This document shows positions 1 to 8,091 of a stretch of 64,000 nucleotides of DNA, piece after piece. The translations under genes and the position numbers were made by a program. This DNA comes from CAVTWY01 sp963738615 (GTDB lineage Bacteria; Pseudomonadota; Gammaproteobacteria; Burkholderiales; Burkholderiaceae_C): assembly GCA_963738615.1 (NCBI GenBank), contig CAVTXI010000019.1, forward strand, positions 1,860,001-1,924,000, given 5' to 3'. Each line of letters opens with the position of its first letter. Position 1 is the stretch's first letter. The notes beneath the pieces were generated by a model that had not been told where the DNA came from, ran no database searches, and saw only the letters and a list, made by a program, of their open reading frames with translations.

Positions 1-133
1 AGAGATTGCGGATCGTCATGGTTCGATCATCGCAGGCGGGGGCGAGCGCTCATTCACATGGTGTCGCACGTGCCAAGACGATGACGCCTATGATCGGCGC
101 CTTCGTGCGGGGCCGACACAGAACGCAGTCCGC

Positions 134-1717
134 ATGCAGTCACGAGCACCTACGCAAGATCCAAGCATGCCCCGCCGACAACTCGAACAGCGCCTCGCGG
201 CCATGCCCACGTCCACGCTCATGGGCATGCGTCGCGGCATCGAAAAGGAAAGCCTGCGCGCAAAAGGCGACGGCATGCTGGCGCTCACGCCGCACGTCGC
301 TGCATTGGGTTCGGCGCTGACCCATCCGGGCATCACCACGGACTACTGCGAGTCGCAGATCGAGCTGATCACGTCCGCGCGCACCAGCGTCGACGCGTGC
401 CTGGACGAATTGCGGCAGATTCATCAGTTCGTCTCGCGCTCGCTCGACGGCGAGATGTTGTGGGTGTCGAGCATGCCGTGCGGCCTGCCCGCCGACGAAA
501 CGATCCCGATTGCGCGTTACGGCACGTCGAACATCGGCCGCGCGAAGAGCGTCTACCGCGTGGGCCTGGGGCATCGCTACGGCCGACGCATGCAGACCAT
601 TTCGGGCATTCACTACAACTGGTCGCTGCCCGGCCTGCACGACGACGACTACTTCGCGCTGATCCGCAACTTCCGCCGCCACGCCTGGCTGTTGCTGCTG
701 CTGTTCGGCGCGTCGCCCGCGGTGTGCGCGTCGTTCGTCGAGGGTCGGCAACACCCGCTGGTGGCGCTGTCGCCCGACACGTTGGGCCTGCCGCACGCGA
801 CCTCGCTGCGCATGGGCAAGCTCGGTTATCAAAGCGACGCGCAGGCCACGCTCGCGGTCAGCTACAACTGCCTCGACAGCTACGCCACGTCGCTGCACGA
901 CGCGTTGACGCGCCCGTACCCGGCTTACGAAGCGATCGGCATCGTCAACCCGGGCGGTGAATACAACCAGCTCGCGACCACGCTGCTGCAGATCGAAAAC
1001 GAGTTCTACAGCACCATCCGGCCCAAGCGCACGATCCGCCCCGGCGAGCGCCCGCTGCACGCGCTGCGCGAGCGCGGCGTCGAATACATCGAGGTCCGCT
1101 GCATGGACCTCGACCCCTTCGAGCCGCTGGGCATCGGCGCATCGACGATGCACTTCCTCGACGTGTTCCTGCTGCACGCGCTGCTGTCGCCCAGCGGCGA
1201 CGACACACCCGACGAAGTCGCCGCGATGTCGTCCAACCAGGAACGCACCGCCGCCCGCGGCCGCGAGCCCGACCTGACGCTGATGCGCGAAGACGGCGAG
1301 GTCACCGCACGTGCGTGGGGCGATACGCTGCTCGACGAGATCGACATCGTCGCCCGCGAAGTCGACCGTCGCATGGACACGACGCTGCACGTCCGTGCCG
1401 TCGCAGCCGCCCGCGAATCGCTTCACGCCCCCGATCGCCTGCCCTCGGCCCGCGTGCTTCAAGTCATGGCGAGCGAACACTCGTCGTCGCACATCGACTT
1501 CGTACGCGCCCGCTCGGCCACCATCAAACGCGAACTGCTTGCCCTGCCGTGGACCGGCGCACAAGACGCGCGATTCCGCGAACTGTCGCAGGTGTCGCTG
1601 CGCGAGCAGCGCGAAGCGCAGGCCCGCGATGACATGCCCTTCGAAGAATTTCGGCAGGTTTATGTCGACCCGGCGCGCTTGTATCCGGAGCGCAAGCGGC
1701 GCAGCTTGGCGGGGTGA
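134..1717 (+). CDS. gshA: glutamate-cysteine ligase
   Basis: First step of glutathione synthesis: ATP-dependent joining of L-glutamate and L-cysteine in the cytosol. The 527-residue length fits the proteobacterial class 1 family. The N-terminal GIEKESLR motif lies near residue 35, followed by family signatures such as TDYCESQIELIT and SGIHYNWSLP. A long conserved stretch with EYIEVRCMDLDPF lies in the second half. The frame is intact. Starts at 134, 167 (MPRRQLEQ) or further in are possible; the extra N-terminal residues are not clearly conserved. A downstream HipA-like gene begins about 76 bp later and is probably a separate unit. Identification is by remembered family motifs. Confidence 0.93.
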   Translation: MQSRAPTQDPSMPRRQLEQRLAAMPTSTLMGMRRGIEKESLRAKGDGMLALTPHVAALGSALTHPGITTDYCESQIELITSARTSVDACLDELRQIHQFVSRSLDGEMLWVSSMPCGLPADETIPIARYGTSNIGRAKSVYRVGLGHRYGRRMQTISGIHYNWSLPGLHDDDYFALIRNFRRHAWLLLLLFGASPAVCASFVEGRQHPLVALSPDTLGLPHATSLRMGKLGYQSDAQATLAVSYNCLDSYATSLHDALTRPYPAYEAIGIVNPGGEYNQLATTLLQIENEFYSTIRPKRTIRPGERPLHALRERGVEYIEVRCMDLDPFEPLGIGASTMHFLDVFLLHALLSPSGDDTPDEVAAMSSNQERTAARGREPDLTLMREDGEVTARAWGDTLLDEIDIVAREVDRRMDTTLHVRAVAAARESLHAPDRLPSARVLQVMASEHSSSHIDFVRARSATIKRELLALPWTGAQDARFRELSQVSLREQREAQARDDMPFEEFRQVYVDPARLYPERKRRSLAG

Positions 1718-1793
1718 TCGTCGCCACGCGGTACCGCGCAAGTGTTTGTGATCGGGCGTGTCCGACAATCCTTGCGGGAGGGAACTCGACAGG

Positions 1794-2597
1794 ATGTGGT
1801 TCGATGGCAGCTACGTAGCGCCGCTGCGTACGATCGAAGGTGGCGTTCGCGCACGCACGCATCTCGCCCAGGTGCGCTTGGGCGTGCACATGGCGACCGC
1901 TTATGTGAAGGCATTCGAATCTGGCCGCGATCGTTGGCTGTTCAACGAAGTGGCGGGCGCGCTGATCGCTCGACACGCAGGCATCGGCGCACCGCCCGGC
2001 GGCTTGCTCTGGGTTCCCCACGCTGTTTTGACGGGTCTCTTTCCGGGGTCCCATTTCGCGCAGCATGAACACATGGTCCCTTGTTATGCCAGCGCGCCGA
2101 TCGAGAACGGCTATGGCTTGGCCGCGCTTGGATTGGCGCAGGCGTCTGGAGAGGTCTTGGAGAAGGTACGCAGGTTGCTATCGGAGTGGCCAGGCTTCGC
2201 GCCCTGCGTTGCCTTCGACGAATGGGTGGCCAACGTCGATCGACACGCGAACAATGTTCTGGTCGGGCGGGGAGGGCGCCTCGTGCCGATCGACCACAGC
2301 GACTGTTTCGGCGGACCTACTCAGAGCGATGACGACTTCGACACGCCGCTGGCATGGTTTCGAAATCGGCTGCTCGAAGAGCACTTCATTCCCGACCAGC
2401 TCCCGCTGCCGACGAAGGCCGCGATGACGCATGCTGCCACTGCGCTGCCCGAGTGCTTCGTAGTGTGCAGGCCCGCCCTCGAGAGCCTTCGCCCTTGGCT
2501 TGGTGAACCGCTCGGCCTACACTGGATTTCTTGGTTGCAGATTCGGGCGGATCACACCGCTCAATGGATGCGGGAACGCGTGAGACTACTCGTATGA
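1794..2597 (+). CDS. HipA-like (PI3/4-kinase fold) kinase domain protein
   Basis: Probable protein kinase of the short HipA-like type. The catalytic-loop signature NVDRHANNVLV and the metal-binding IDHSDCFGG segment lie in the middle of the protein, matching the D-R-H-x-x-N and DFG-like motifs of this fold. At about 267 residues it is much shorter than HipA toxins, so it lacks their N-terminal subdomain. The ATG at 1794 is preceded by a GGGAGGG-type ribosome site; a GTG at 1758 is the longer alternative. It overlaps the next gene by 4 bp (ATGA), so the two are co-translated. Known relatives pair with DUF3037 proteins, as seen here. The target is unknown. Confidence 0.72.
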   Translation: MWFDGSYVAPLRTIEGGVRARTHLAQVRLGVHMATAYVKAFESGRDRWLFNEVAGALIARHAGIGAPPGGLLWVPHAVLTGLFPGSHFAQHEHMVPCYASAPIENGYGLAALGLAQASGEVLEKVRRLLSEWPGFAPCVAFDEWVANVDRHANNVLVGRGGRLVPIDHSDCFGGPTQSDDDFDTPLAWFRNRLLEEHFIPDQLPLPTKAAMTHAATALPECFVVCRPALESLRPWLGEPLGLHWISWLQIRADHTAQWMRERVRLLV

Positions 2598-3457
2598 ACG
2601 CCGAGATCCTGGCCCGAGCACGCGCCTCAGCCGGCATCCCTTCTGGCGGCAGCGTCGAAGCCGGCCAAGCGTTCGTCGTGCAGGTCGAGCCTGATCTCGT
2701 GGCGCGAGAGCGCATCAATGTAGGCGCGTGTGTCATTGCGCCCGACGGTCGGCGCCAAGCGCGCTTCGTCGCCGACTATCGCCGTCTGGAACACCTTTAC
2801 GGCCGCGAAGTGGCCGATCTGATCGAGGTGCTGGCCGATTTCGCTCGGGCCTGTGCCCTGAGTGGCGATGCCTCGGGCAGTCCGAGCGTGTTCTTCACCG
2901 AGCCGCAGCCGTTCTTCGGTGTGTCGCCCGATCAATACCTCGACTCGCTATTCGCCCGCATGGTGCCCGCCGCCGCGCCGCTGAGGGACGTCAAAGAGGG
3001 ATCTGAAGAGCCGCGCGGCACGGATGCGCTTCGGCGCGAAGTGGGCAGCGTGATCAAACTGCGCTTGCCGGAGCGTGCCGAGGAAATTCTGGCGAATACG
3101 CCCTGGACGGATGTGGAAACACAGCGCGGCCGACGCCAGGTTTGTGTTCCTTTGCAACCCGAAAGTGCCGCAGGTGCCCTCGAGTCGGCAGACTTCTCAC
3201 CAGCCGTCACCGAACGCAAGCTGATGCGTGCCCTGCTGGACGTGGAAACAGCATGGGAGGCCAAGCATTTGCAACGCATGGGCCTGTTCATTGCCCGACC
3301 GCATCGCGCGCGCCGCGAGGAAGACCTGCGCGCAATCGACAAGGCAATCGACTACGTGGCTTGCCGCGCTCCACGTCTTTGCCGCGTCGAGGTCGAGTCC
3401 GACACCACACAGTTGGCTGCGCACATCATCGATTGGGCGAATTTGCGCGCCGCCTAA
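2594..3457 (+). CDS. DUF3037-like partner of the HipA-like kinase
   Basis: A 287-residue soluble protein starting at an ATG that overlaps the stop of the HipA-like gene. The segment ERINVGACVIAPDGR near residue 35 resembles the NVGVxV core of DUF3037 proteins. The rest is alpha/beta with no membrane segment or signal peptide. I assign it to the DUF3037-like group from this motif and the tight coupling to a HipA-like kinase. No biochemical role is known to me. It could be the substrate, antitoxin-like modulator or scaffold of the kinase. The two genes look slightly less GC-biased than their neighbours. Confidence 0.5.
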   Translation: MNAEILARARASAGIPSGGSVEAGQAFVVQVEPDLVARERINVGACVIAPDGRRQARFVADYRRLEHLYGREVADLIEVLADFARACALSGDASGSPSVFFTEPQPFFGVSPDQYLDSLFARMVPAAAPLRDVKEGSEEPRGTDALRREVGSVIKLRLPERAEEILANTPWTDVETQRGRRQVCVPLQPESAAGALESADFSPAVTERKLMRALLDVETAWEAKHLQRMGLFIARPHRARREEDLRAIDKAIDYVACRAPRLCRVEVESDTTQLAAHIIDWANLRAA

Positions 3458-3576
3458 ATTGTCGGCGCAGCGCGCGAACTGGTGGTCGCCAGCTTCGACG
3501 AGCGGGAGGCGCCACTTTGCTTCAATGACGAGCGGCGTCTGCAGCTGGCTACGTCATGGTGTCGAGCCGACACGAA

Positions 3577-3596
3577 GAGCCACCCGAAGGTGGCTC
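3577..3596 (-). terminator. hairpin terminator after small secreted protein gene
   Basis: A perfect 8-bp stem, GAGCCACC / GGTGGCTC, encloses a TTCG tetraloop when read on the minus strand. It sits about 55 bp beyond the stop of the small gene at 3651-3869. The U-tract is weak. It could also end the convergent plus-strand HipA-like operon. Confidence 0.6.
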
Positions 3597-3650
3597 CGCT
3601 GGGTCACGCGACCAAGGTCGGCACTGGCTGGCGGCACGCGGCCGCGCCGA

Positions 3651-3869
3651 TCACTTCTTCATCGTGTCGGCAGCCTTGGCCTTCATGCCCATGTGCTTGG
3701 CCTTCGCCTTGTGCTTCTTGGCCTTCGCGACACCGGTCTTCATGGTCTCGACGGCTGGTTTCGCGGTTGCGGCCATGGCCTTGCCCGCTGGGGCAGCGGC
3801 CGGAGCGGCCTGGGCACCAGCGAGGGTGGCAAACGAGGCGGCGGTCAGCGCCAGCAGCAGCTTCTTCAT
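3651..3869 (-). CDS. small Lys/Ala-rich secreted protein
   Basis: A 72-residue protein. MKKLLLALTAASFATLAGAQA forms a classical Sec signal peptide with AxA cleavage near residue 20. The mature part is very basic and low-complexity (KAKKHKAKAKHMGMKAK), with alanine/proline stretches. The start is chosen because an AGGA ribosome site lies directly upstream; the upstream M in the same frame lacks one. The composition resembles small stress-induced or polyanion-binding periplasmic proteins, but I do not recognise a named family. It is a single gene followed by a UUCG-loop hairpin. Confidence 0.65.
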   Translation of the reverse strand: MKKLLLALTAASFATLAGAQAAPAAAPAGKAMAATAKPAVETMKTGVAKAKKHKAKAKHMGMKAKAADTMKK

Positions 3870-3955
3870 GTGACGTTCCTTCATGGTGGTTGGAGGTGTC
3901 CGCCACGCGGGGCGTACGTTGCATGAACGCGTCGGACAGTCGACGGTTGACCGTC

Positions 3956-4085
3956 TCAACCTGACCGAGGCCCGAGCGCGGTAAGTCGCCGCGACTGCGC
4001 GGGGTCGCGGAACACCAGCGGGTGCTCGGTGACACCCCCCGCTTCGACGCGCTCGACCGCGTGCCGCACCTTGTCATGGTGCCCC
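3956..4085 (-). pseudogene. duplicated 3' remnant of pqqE
   Basis: About 43 codons ending at a TGA match the C-terminus of the pqqE gene 0.6 kb upstream. Both contain HHDKV, then EHPLVFRDP, then SRRLT, followed by a short divergent tail. Nothing upstream of HHDKV in this copy resembles the rest of PqqE. It is therefore a leftover from a partial tandem duplication or recombination rather than a gene. The haem lipoprotein gene lies between the two copies. Confidence 0.75.
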
Positions 4086-4166
4086 CGGTCCGACTGTCGC
4101 CAACGAGCCCTCCAGCAAACTTCTAGCGCATCGCCGCTCACGCTCGTAACAGGACCGCCAAGCCGT

Positions 4167-4514
4167 TCAGCGCTTGCCCGCCTCTGCCGCCACAAACGCC
4201 CGCAACAGCGACTTGCCCTCGTCATCGAGCCGCGCCGTCAATCGGCGCGTGAAGCCGCCTTCGAGTTGTGCGCGGCTCAGCGTCGCCGGCCACGCGGGCA
4301 AATCGAGGTCGTAGATCGCGAGTGCGGCGGGCTTGGCGGTTGGCAGCGTCGATTGGTGACAACTGCCGCAGTGCGCTTTCGTGATCGCGCGCATCCGCTC
4401 GCGCATGTCTGACGGGCCGACAGGTTGTGCGGCGACCGCGGGCGCGGCCGGCGCGCTCGAGTTTGACGACAGCGGCGGGCGATGCGTGCACGCCGAAAGT
4501 ACCAGAGCGACCAC
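4167..4514 (-). CDS. c-type haem lipoprotein, probable small cytochrome
   Basis: A 115-residue frame with a GTG start, a short hydrophobic stretch ending in a lipobox (LVLSAC), and one CxxCH haem site (HCGSCHQS) near residue 50. It probably carries a single covalent haem and is anchored on the periplasmic side. The signal peptide looks too short. An ATG at 4561 in another frame would add MNTAPRA plus a hydrophobic stretch if one base in a G-rich run were corrected, so the true start is probably upstream with a frameshift. Its position beside pqq genes suggests an electron-transfer role with a quinoprotein dehydrogenase, which is inference only. Confidence 0.62.
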   Translation of the reverse strand: MVALVLSACTHRPPLSSNSSAPAAPAVAAQPVGPSDMRERMRAITKAHCGSCHQSTLPTAKPAALAIYDLDLPAWPATLSRAQLEGGFTRRLTARLDDEGKSLLRAFVAAEAGKR

Positions 4515-4620
4515 CGCGCCGGTGATGTGAAGCGCCGGCGGGCGCGGGGCGCGGTGTTCATGGCGCGAACGCTAGCACTGCGCGCCTGCGCGCGCCATGC
4601 CTTGTATCGCGACGATGGAT

Positions 4621-5780
4621 TCAGCCCGCAGCCTGACTCGTCAGCCGCCGCGACTCTTTCGGGTCGCGGAACACCAGGGGATGCTCGACGACGCCCGCGC
4701 CAGCCTCGGCCTGCTTCACCGCGGCCAACACTTTGTCATGGTGCGGGCTGAAGCGGCACGCCGGATCGGCGGCTTCGGCGTCCTGCGCGATGAGGTAGGC
4801 CTGGCAGCGGCAGCCGCCAAGGTCTTCTTCCTTGTATTCGCAACTGCGGCAAGGCTCCTTCATCCAGCCTGTGCCGCGGTAGCGGTTGAAGCCGTCCGAG
4901 TCGTACCAGATGCTGCGCAGGCTCGCGTCGCGCACGTTGTCGAAGTGCAGGCCCGGCAGCATCTTCGCGGTGTGGCAGGGCAGGGCGGTGCCGTCGGGGG
5001 TGACGGTGATGAACATGCTGCCCCAGCCGTTGACGCACTTCTTCGCCTTGCCCTCGTGATAGTCGGGCGCGACGAAGAAGAGCTTGGTGCGGCCCTCGAG
5101 CTTCTTGCGCCATTCGTCGGTGACGGCTTCGGCGCGGATGAGTTGCTCGTGCGTCGGCAGCAATTGCGCGCGGTTGACGAAGGCCCACGAGTAGTACTGC
5201 GTGTTCGCCAGCTCGACGTATTCGGCGCCGAGTTCGGATCGGCCATCTCGATGATGCGGCCGATGTGGTCGATGTTCATGCGGTGAATCACCACGTTCAT
5301 CACCATCGGCCAGCCGTGGTCCTTGATGATCTTCGCGACGCGGTTCTTCAGCTCGAAGGTCTTGGTGTGCGAGAGGAAGTCGTTCATCTCGCGCGTGGAG
5401 TCCTGGAACGACAACTGCACGTGATCGAGGCCCGCGGCTTTCAGTGCGGTTGCGCGTTGCTCGGTCAGCCCCACGCCCGACGTGAGCAGGTTCGTGTAGT
5501 AGCCAAGCCGGTGCGCTTCGGCGACGATGACTTCGAGGTCGTCGCGCAGCATCGGCTCGCCGCCCGAGAAGCCGCACTGCACCGCGCCGAGTTCGCGCGC
5601 CTTGCGCAGCACGCGCAGCCAGTCGTCGGTCGACAACTCGTCGGGCTGCGTGGCGTAGTCGACCGGGTTGTAGCAAAAGACGCAGTGCAGCGGGCAGCGG
5701 TACGTCAGCTCGGCCAGCAGCCACAGCGGCGGGCCGATGGATGGGTCGCGTGGCGTGCGATTCACCACGATGTCACCCAC
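4621..5780 (-). CDS. pqqE: PqqA peptide cyclase (radical SAM), frameshifted
   Basis: PqqE forms the Glu-Tyr carbon-carbon crosslink in the PqqA peptide, the first dedicated step of pyrroloquinoline quinone synthesis. The radical SAM cluster motif CPLHCVFC (Cys29, 33, 36) and the GFSGGEPML motif are present. The C-terminal SPASM region has the cysteine pattern CRSCEYKEEDLGGCRCQ. The GTG start at 5780 overlaps the end of pqqD. The frame breaks once near 5240 (IIEMADP then ELGAEYVELA), where one base appears missing. Corrected length is about 386 residues, normal for the family. A partial copy of its 3' end lies at 3956-4085. Confidence 0.88.
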
Positions 5781-6069
5781 TCATCCTGTTGCCGCGCGAT
5801 GTCAAGGAACGCGAGCACGTCCTTCTCGAGCCCTGTGTGCGGAGAACGCGCTCTCGAGGTCACTGCACGATGTCGACCACGTTGCGTTCGCCGTCACAGC
5901 GCTTCAGGATCTCGCCTGCGCTCTGGTTGAGCTTGACCATGCCTTCGGGGTACAGCAGCACGTGCGCGTTCTGCACCGGCTCCCATTGAAGGCGAAAGCC
6001 CGGGCCGATGCAAGGCACGCTGGTGGTGGTGGCCGGCGCGGCTGCAGCGGGCGCCGTGGGGTTCGTCAT
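5762..6069 (-). CDS. pqqD: PqqA-binding chaperone, frameshifted
   Basis: PqqD binds the PqqA precursor and presents it to PqqE. The frame opens with an Ala/Pro/Thr-rich tail, then GPGFRLQWEPVQNAHVLLYPEG and KLNQSAGEILKRCDGE (written here as separate pieces), which is the typical winged-helix core. The frame then hits a stop near 5860. The expected continuation DLESAFSAH, then LEKDVLAFLDIARQQ ending at 5762, appears in other frames, so two single-base errors lie near 5865 and 5838. The ATG overlaps the pqqC stop by 4 bp. A small gene in mid-operon between pqqC and pqqE. Confidence 0.85.
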
Positions 6070-6824
6070 GCCGTCACCCCATACGCCGTGGCCATCGCGT
6101 CGTTCATCGCCCACAGGATGTCGAGCTTGAACTGCAGCACCTCGAGCGCACGCTCCTGCTGCGCACGCGTGCGGAAGTGGTCGAGCGTGACGGCCAGGCC
6201 CTGCTCGACATCGCGCCGCGCCTGACTGACGCGGTTGCGGAAATACGAAAGGCCCTCGGCGTCGATCCACACGTAGTGCTCGGGCCAGGTGGCCAGGCGC
6301 TGCTTGTGGATCTCGGGCGCGAACATTTCGGTCAGCGACGAGCACACCGCTTCCTGCCACGGCGCCTTGCGCGCGAAGTTCACGTACGCGTCGACGGCGA
6401 AGCGCACGCCAGGCACCACGTGGCGCAGGTCTTCGACCTCGGCGCGCTCGAGGCCCACGGCCTGCGCCAAGCGCAGCCAAGCCTCGACCCCGCCTTCGTC
6501 CTTCACCCCGCCGAGCTCGAAGCCGTCGTGGTCGAGGATGCGCTGCACCCAGCCGCGGCGAACGTCGCGATCGGGGCAGTTGGAGATCACCGCGCCGTCT
6601 TTGATCGGGATCGCGATCTGGTAGTAAAAGCGGTTCGCCACCCAGCCGCGAATCTGCTCGCGCGATGCTTTGCCGGTGTTCAGCATCACGTTGAACGGGT
6701 GGTGGATGTGGTAGCTCTTGCCGCGTTCGCGCAGCTTGGCTTCGAACGTCGGCGCGATCCCAGGCTGGCACCTTCCGCGGCGGCGACTTCCTTCAGCATG
6801 TCGGCGCGCATCGGCATGGTTCAA
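6066..6824 (-). CDS. pqqC: pyrroloquinoline-quinone synthase
   Basis: PqqC is the cofactor-less oxidase that performs the last ring closure and eight-electron oxidation giving PQQ. Signature stretches include YHIHHPFNVMLNTG, GWVANRFYYQ and the acidic/His-rich AWPEHYVWI-type region near the C-terminus (ATWPEHYVWIDAEGL). The 252-residue length is normal. The first roughly 25 residues (MNHADARRHAEGSRRRGR) do not look family-like. Another frame reads MRADMLKEVAAAEGA there, so a further single-base error near 6765 is likely. It overlaps pqqD by 4 bp and abuts pqqB. Confidence 0.9.
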   Translation of the reverse strand: MNHADARRHAEGSRRRGRCQPGIAPTFEAKLRERGKSYHIHHPFNVMLNTGKASREQIRGWVANRFYYQIAIPIKDGAVISNCPDRDVRRGWVQRILDHDGFELGGVKDEGGVEAWLRLAQAVGLERAEVEDLRHVVPGVRFAVDAYVNFARKAPWQEAVCSSLTEMFAPEIHKQRLATWPEHYVWIDAEGLSYFRNRVSQARRDVEQGLAVTLDHFRTRAQQERALEVLQFKLDILWAMNDAMATAYGVTA

Positions 6825-7762
6825 AACTCCAGCGTCATGCCGTCCTCGCAGACCTCGATGTTGTGCAGCGCGAGTGTCGGCGCGCTGCTTCCGAGTCTTC
6901 GTCGAGGATCGGGTTGGTGTTGTTGATGTGGATCAGCAGGCGCCGCGTTGCGCGCGGCAGCTTGTCCAGCCACTCGATCATGCCGCCCGCGCCCGACTGC
7001 GGCAGGTGGCCGATGTCGCGCGCGGTCTTCGTCGACAGGCCCATCGCGATCATCTCGTCGTTGGTCCAGAAGGTGCCGTCGACCAGCACCGCGTCGGCGC
7101 TTGCCATCAGGTCGAAGAGTGCAGGTGTGATCTCGCCGAGGCCCGGCGCGTAGAACACGCGCTTGCCCGCTGTTTTGTCGGTGCCGCGGTCGGTGATCAG
7201 CATGCCGATGTTGTCGCCGGGCACGGGTGCGTCGCGGTGCGGCGAGTACGGGCGCGGCCTTGCTGGCCAGCGCGTGAGCGCGCAGTTCGATCGACGGCAG
7301 CACAGTCGATGCCGAAGGCGCGGCCGTCGGGAACGATGACGTGGCGATCGACGCCGCAGTAGTGCGACAGCACGCGGAAGATCGGGTTGCCTGTGCTCAG
7401 GTCCTCGGCGACCGGGTCGGTGCACCACAGCGGCAACGCGCCGCGGCGTTCGCGCAGCATGAAGAGACCCGGTCGCGTGGTCGACCTGTCCGTCCATCAA
7501 CACCACCGCCGCGATGGCGGAATCACGGATCGCGCGTGCCGGCTGCATCACCGCGGTGTTGGTGCGGATCTGTTCGAGGATGTCGGGCGAGGCGTTGAAG
7601 AGGATGCCGTCGGCGCCGTCATCCGGCCGCACGAAGATCGGACGATTGTGTGCGTGCCTTCGCGCGCAACGTGCCGCGACGCACGCCGTCGCAGTTGCGG
7701 CAATTGCAGTTCCACTGCGGAAAGCCGCCGCCGGCGGCCGAACCGAGGATGGTGATGCGCAT
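6821..7762 (-). CDS. pqqB: PQQ biosynthesis metallo-beta-lactamase-fold protein, frameshifted
   Basis: PqqB is a non-haem iron hydroxylase of the metallo-beta-lactamase fold acting in PQQ maturation. The start reads MRITILGSAAGGGFPQWNCN, with the CNCRNC metal-site cysteines, as in the family. All expected segments are present but spread over three frames: ILFNASPDILEQI, VLMDGQVDHATG, VLSHYCGVDRHV, LPSIELRAHALA, GDNIGMLITDRG, NTNPILDEDS and LALHNIEVCEDG. I count five single-base shifts, near 7643, 7473, 7302, 7237 and 6890. The stop overlaps the pqqC start. No expected catalytic segment is missing. Confidence 0.85.
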
Positions 7763-7792
7763 GGACGGCAGTTGACGGGATCTGGAATGAAG

Positions 7793-7820
7793 AAGCCACC
7801 CGGGTTGCCCCAGGTGGCTT
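7793..7820 (-). terminator. pqqA-pqqB intergenic hairpin (attenuator)
   Basis: On the minus strand AAGCCACC pairs with GGTGGCTT, extended by a T-G wobble and GGG/CCC, and closed by a GCAA tetraloop. This is a 12-bp stem 20 bp after pqqA and 30 bp before pqqB. Partial terminators at this position are known in pqq operons and keep the peptide transcript in excess over the enzyme genes. The U-tract is poor, consistent with read-through. Confidence 0.7.
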
Positions 7821-7840
7821 GTTTCTCTAGCGAGGCGCGT

Positions 7841-7914
7841 TCAGCGCGCTGCCACGTACATCGTGATTTCGAAGCCGAAACGCAGATCGGTGGCGGTAGG
7901 GGTTTCCATGTCAT
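7841..7914 (-). CDS. pqqA: PQQ precursor peptide, one-base shift near start
   Basis: The ribosomally made precursor of PQQ. The C-terminal half reads DLRFGFEITMYVAAR, including the E-x3-Y pair whose side chains become the cofactor. Read from the ATG at 7909 the peptide is 22 residues. The ATG at 7914 gives the family-typical MTW-K start, but in a different frame. Adding one base in the AAACCCC run (7898-7904) joins MTWK to TPTATDLRFG, giving a canonical 24-residue PqqA. I therefore infer a homopolymer indel. The gene lies first in the pqq operon, 78 bp before pqqB. Confidence 0.85.
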
Positions 7915-8091
7915 GGTGTTGTGTCTCCTATCAGGCTGCACCGACGCGGCTGCGGCGGCGGGGGTCGAACAAGATCTCCCGTGACGCATATTCGTGGCGG
8001 TCATTCATCGGCGCCAGCCCCCGGGTCTCTATTTCCCCCTCATGATTTTCTTGATTCGTGTGCGACGAAGCTACGTCTACATTTGCGCCGC

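Noticed and set aside
1..133. Search for a gene at the window start
   Set aside because: Frames at 6-320 have no family features and overlap gshA; no supported feature here.
140..1768. Long minus-strand frame (542 codons) opposite gshA
   Set aside because: It has no recognisable domain and a Arg/Val-rich composition typical of the shadow of a GC-rich gene. The plus-strand frame is clearly gshA.
7750..8004. Longer minus-strand frame MTWKPLPPP through pqqA
   Set aside because: Only its first four codons fit PqqA. The rest is out of frame with the conserved GFEITMY core.
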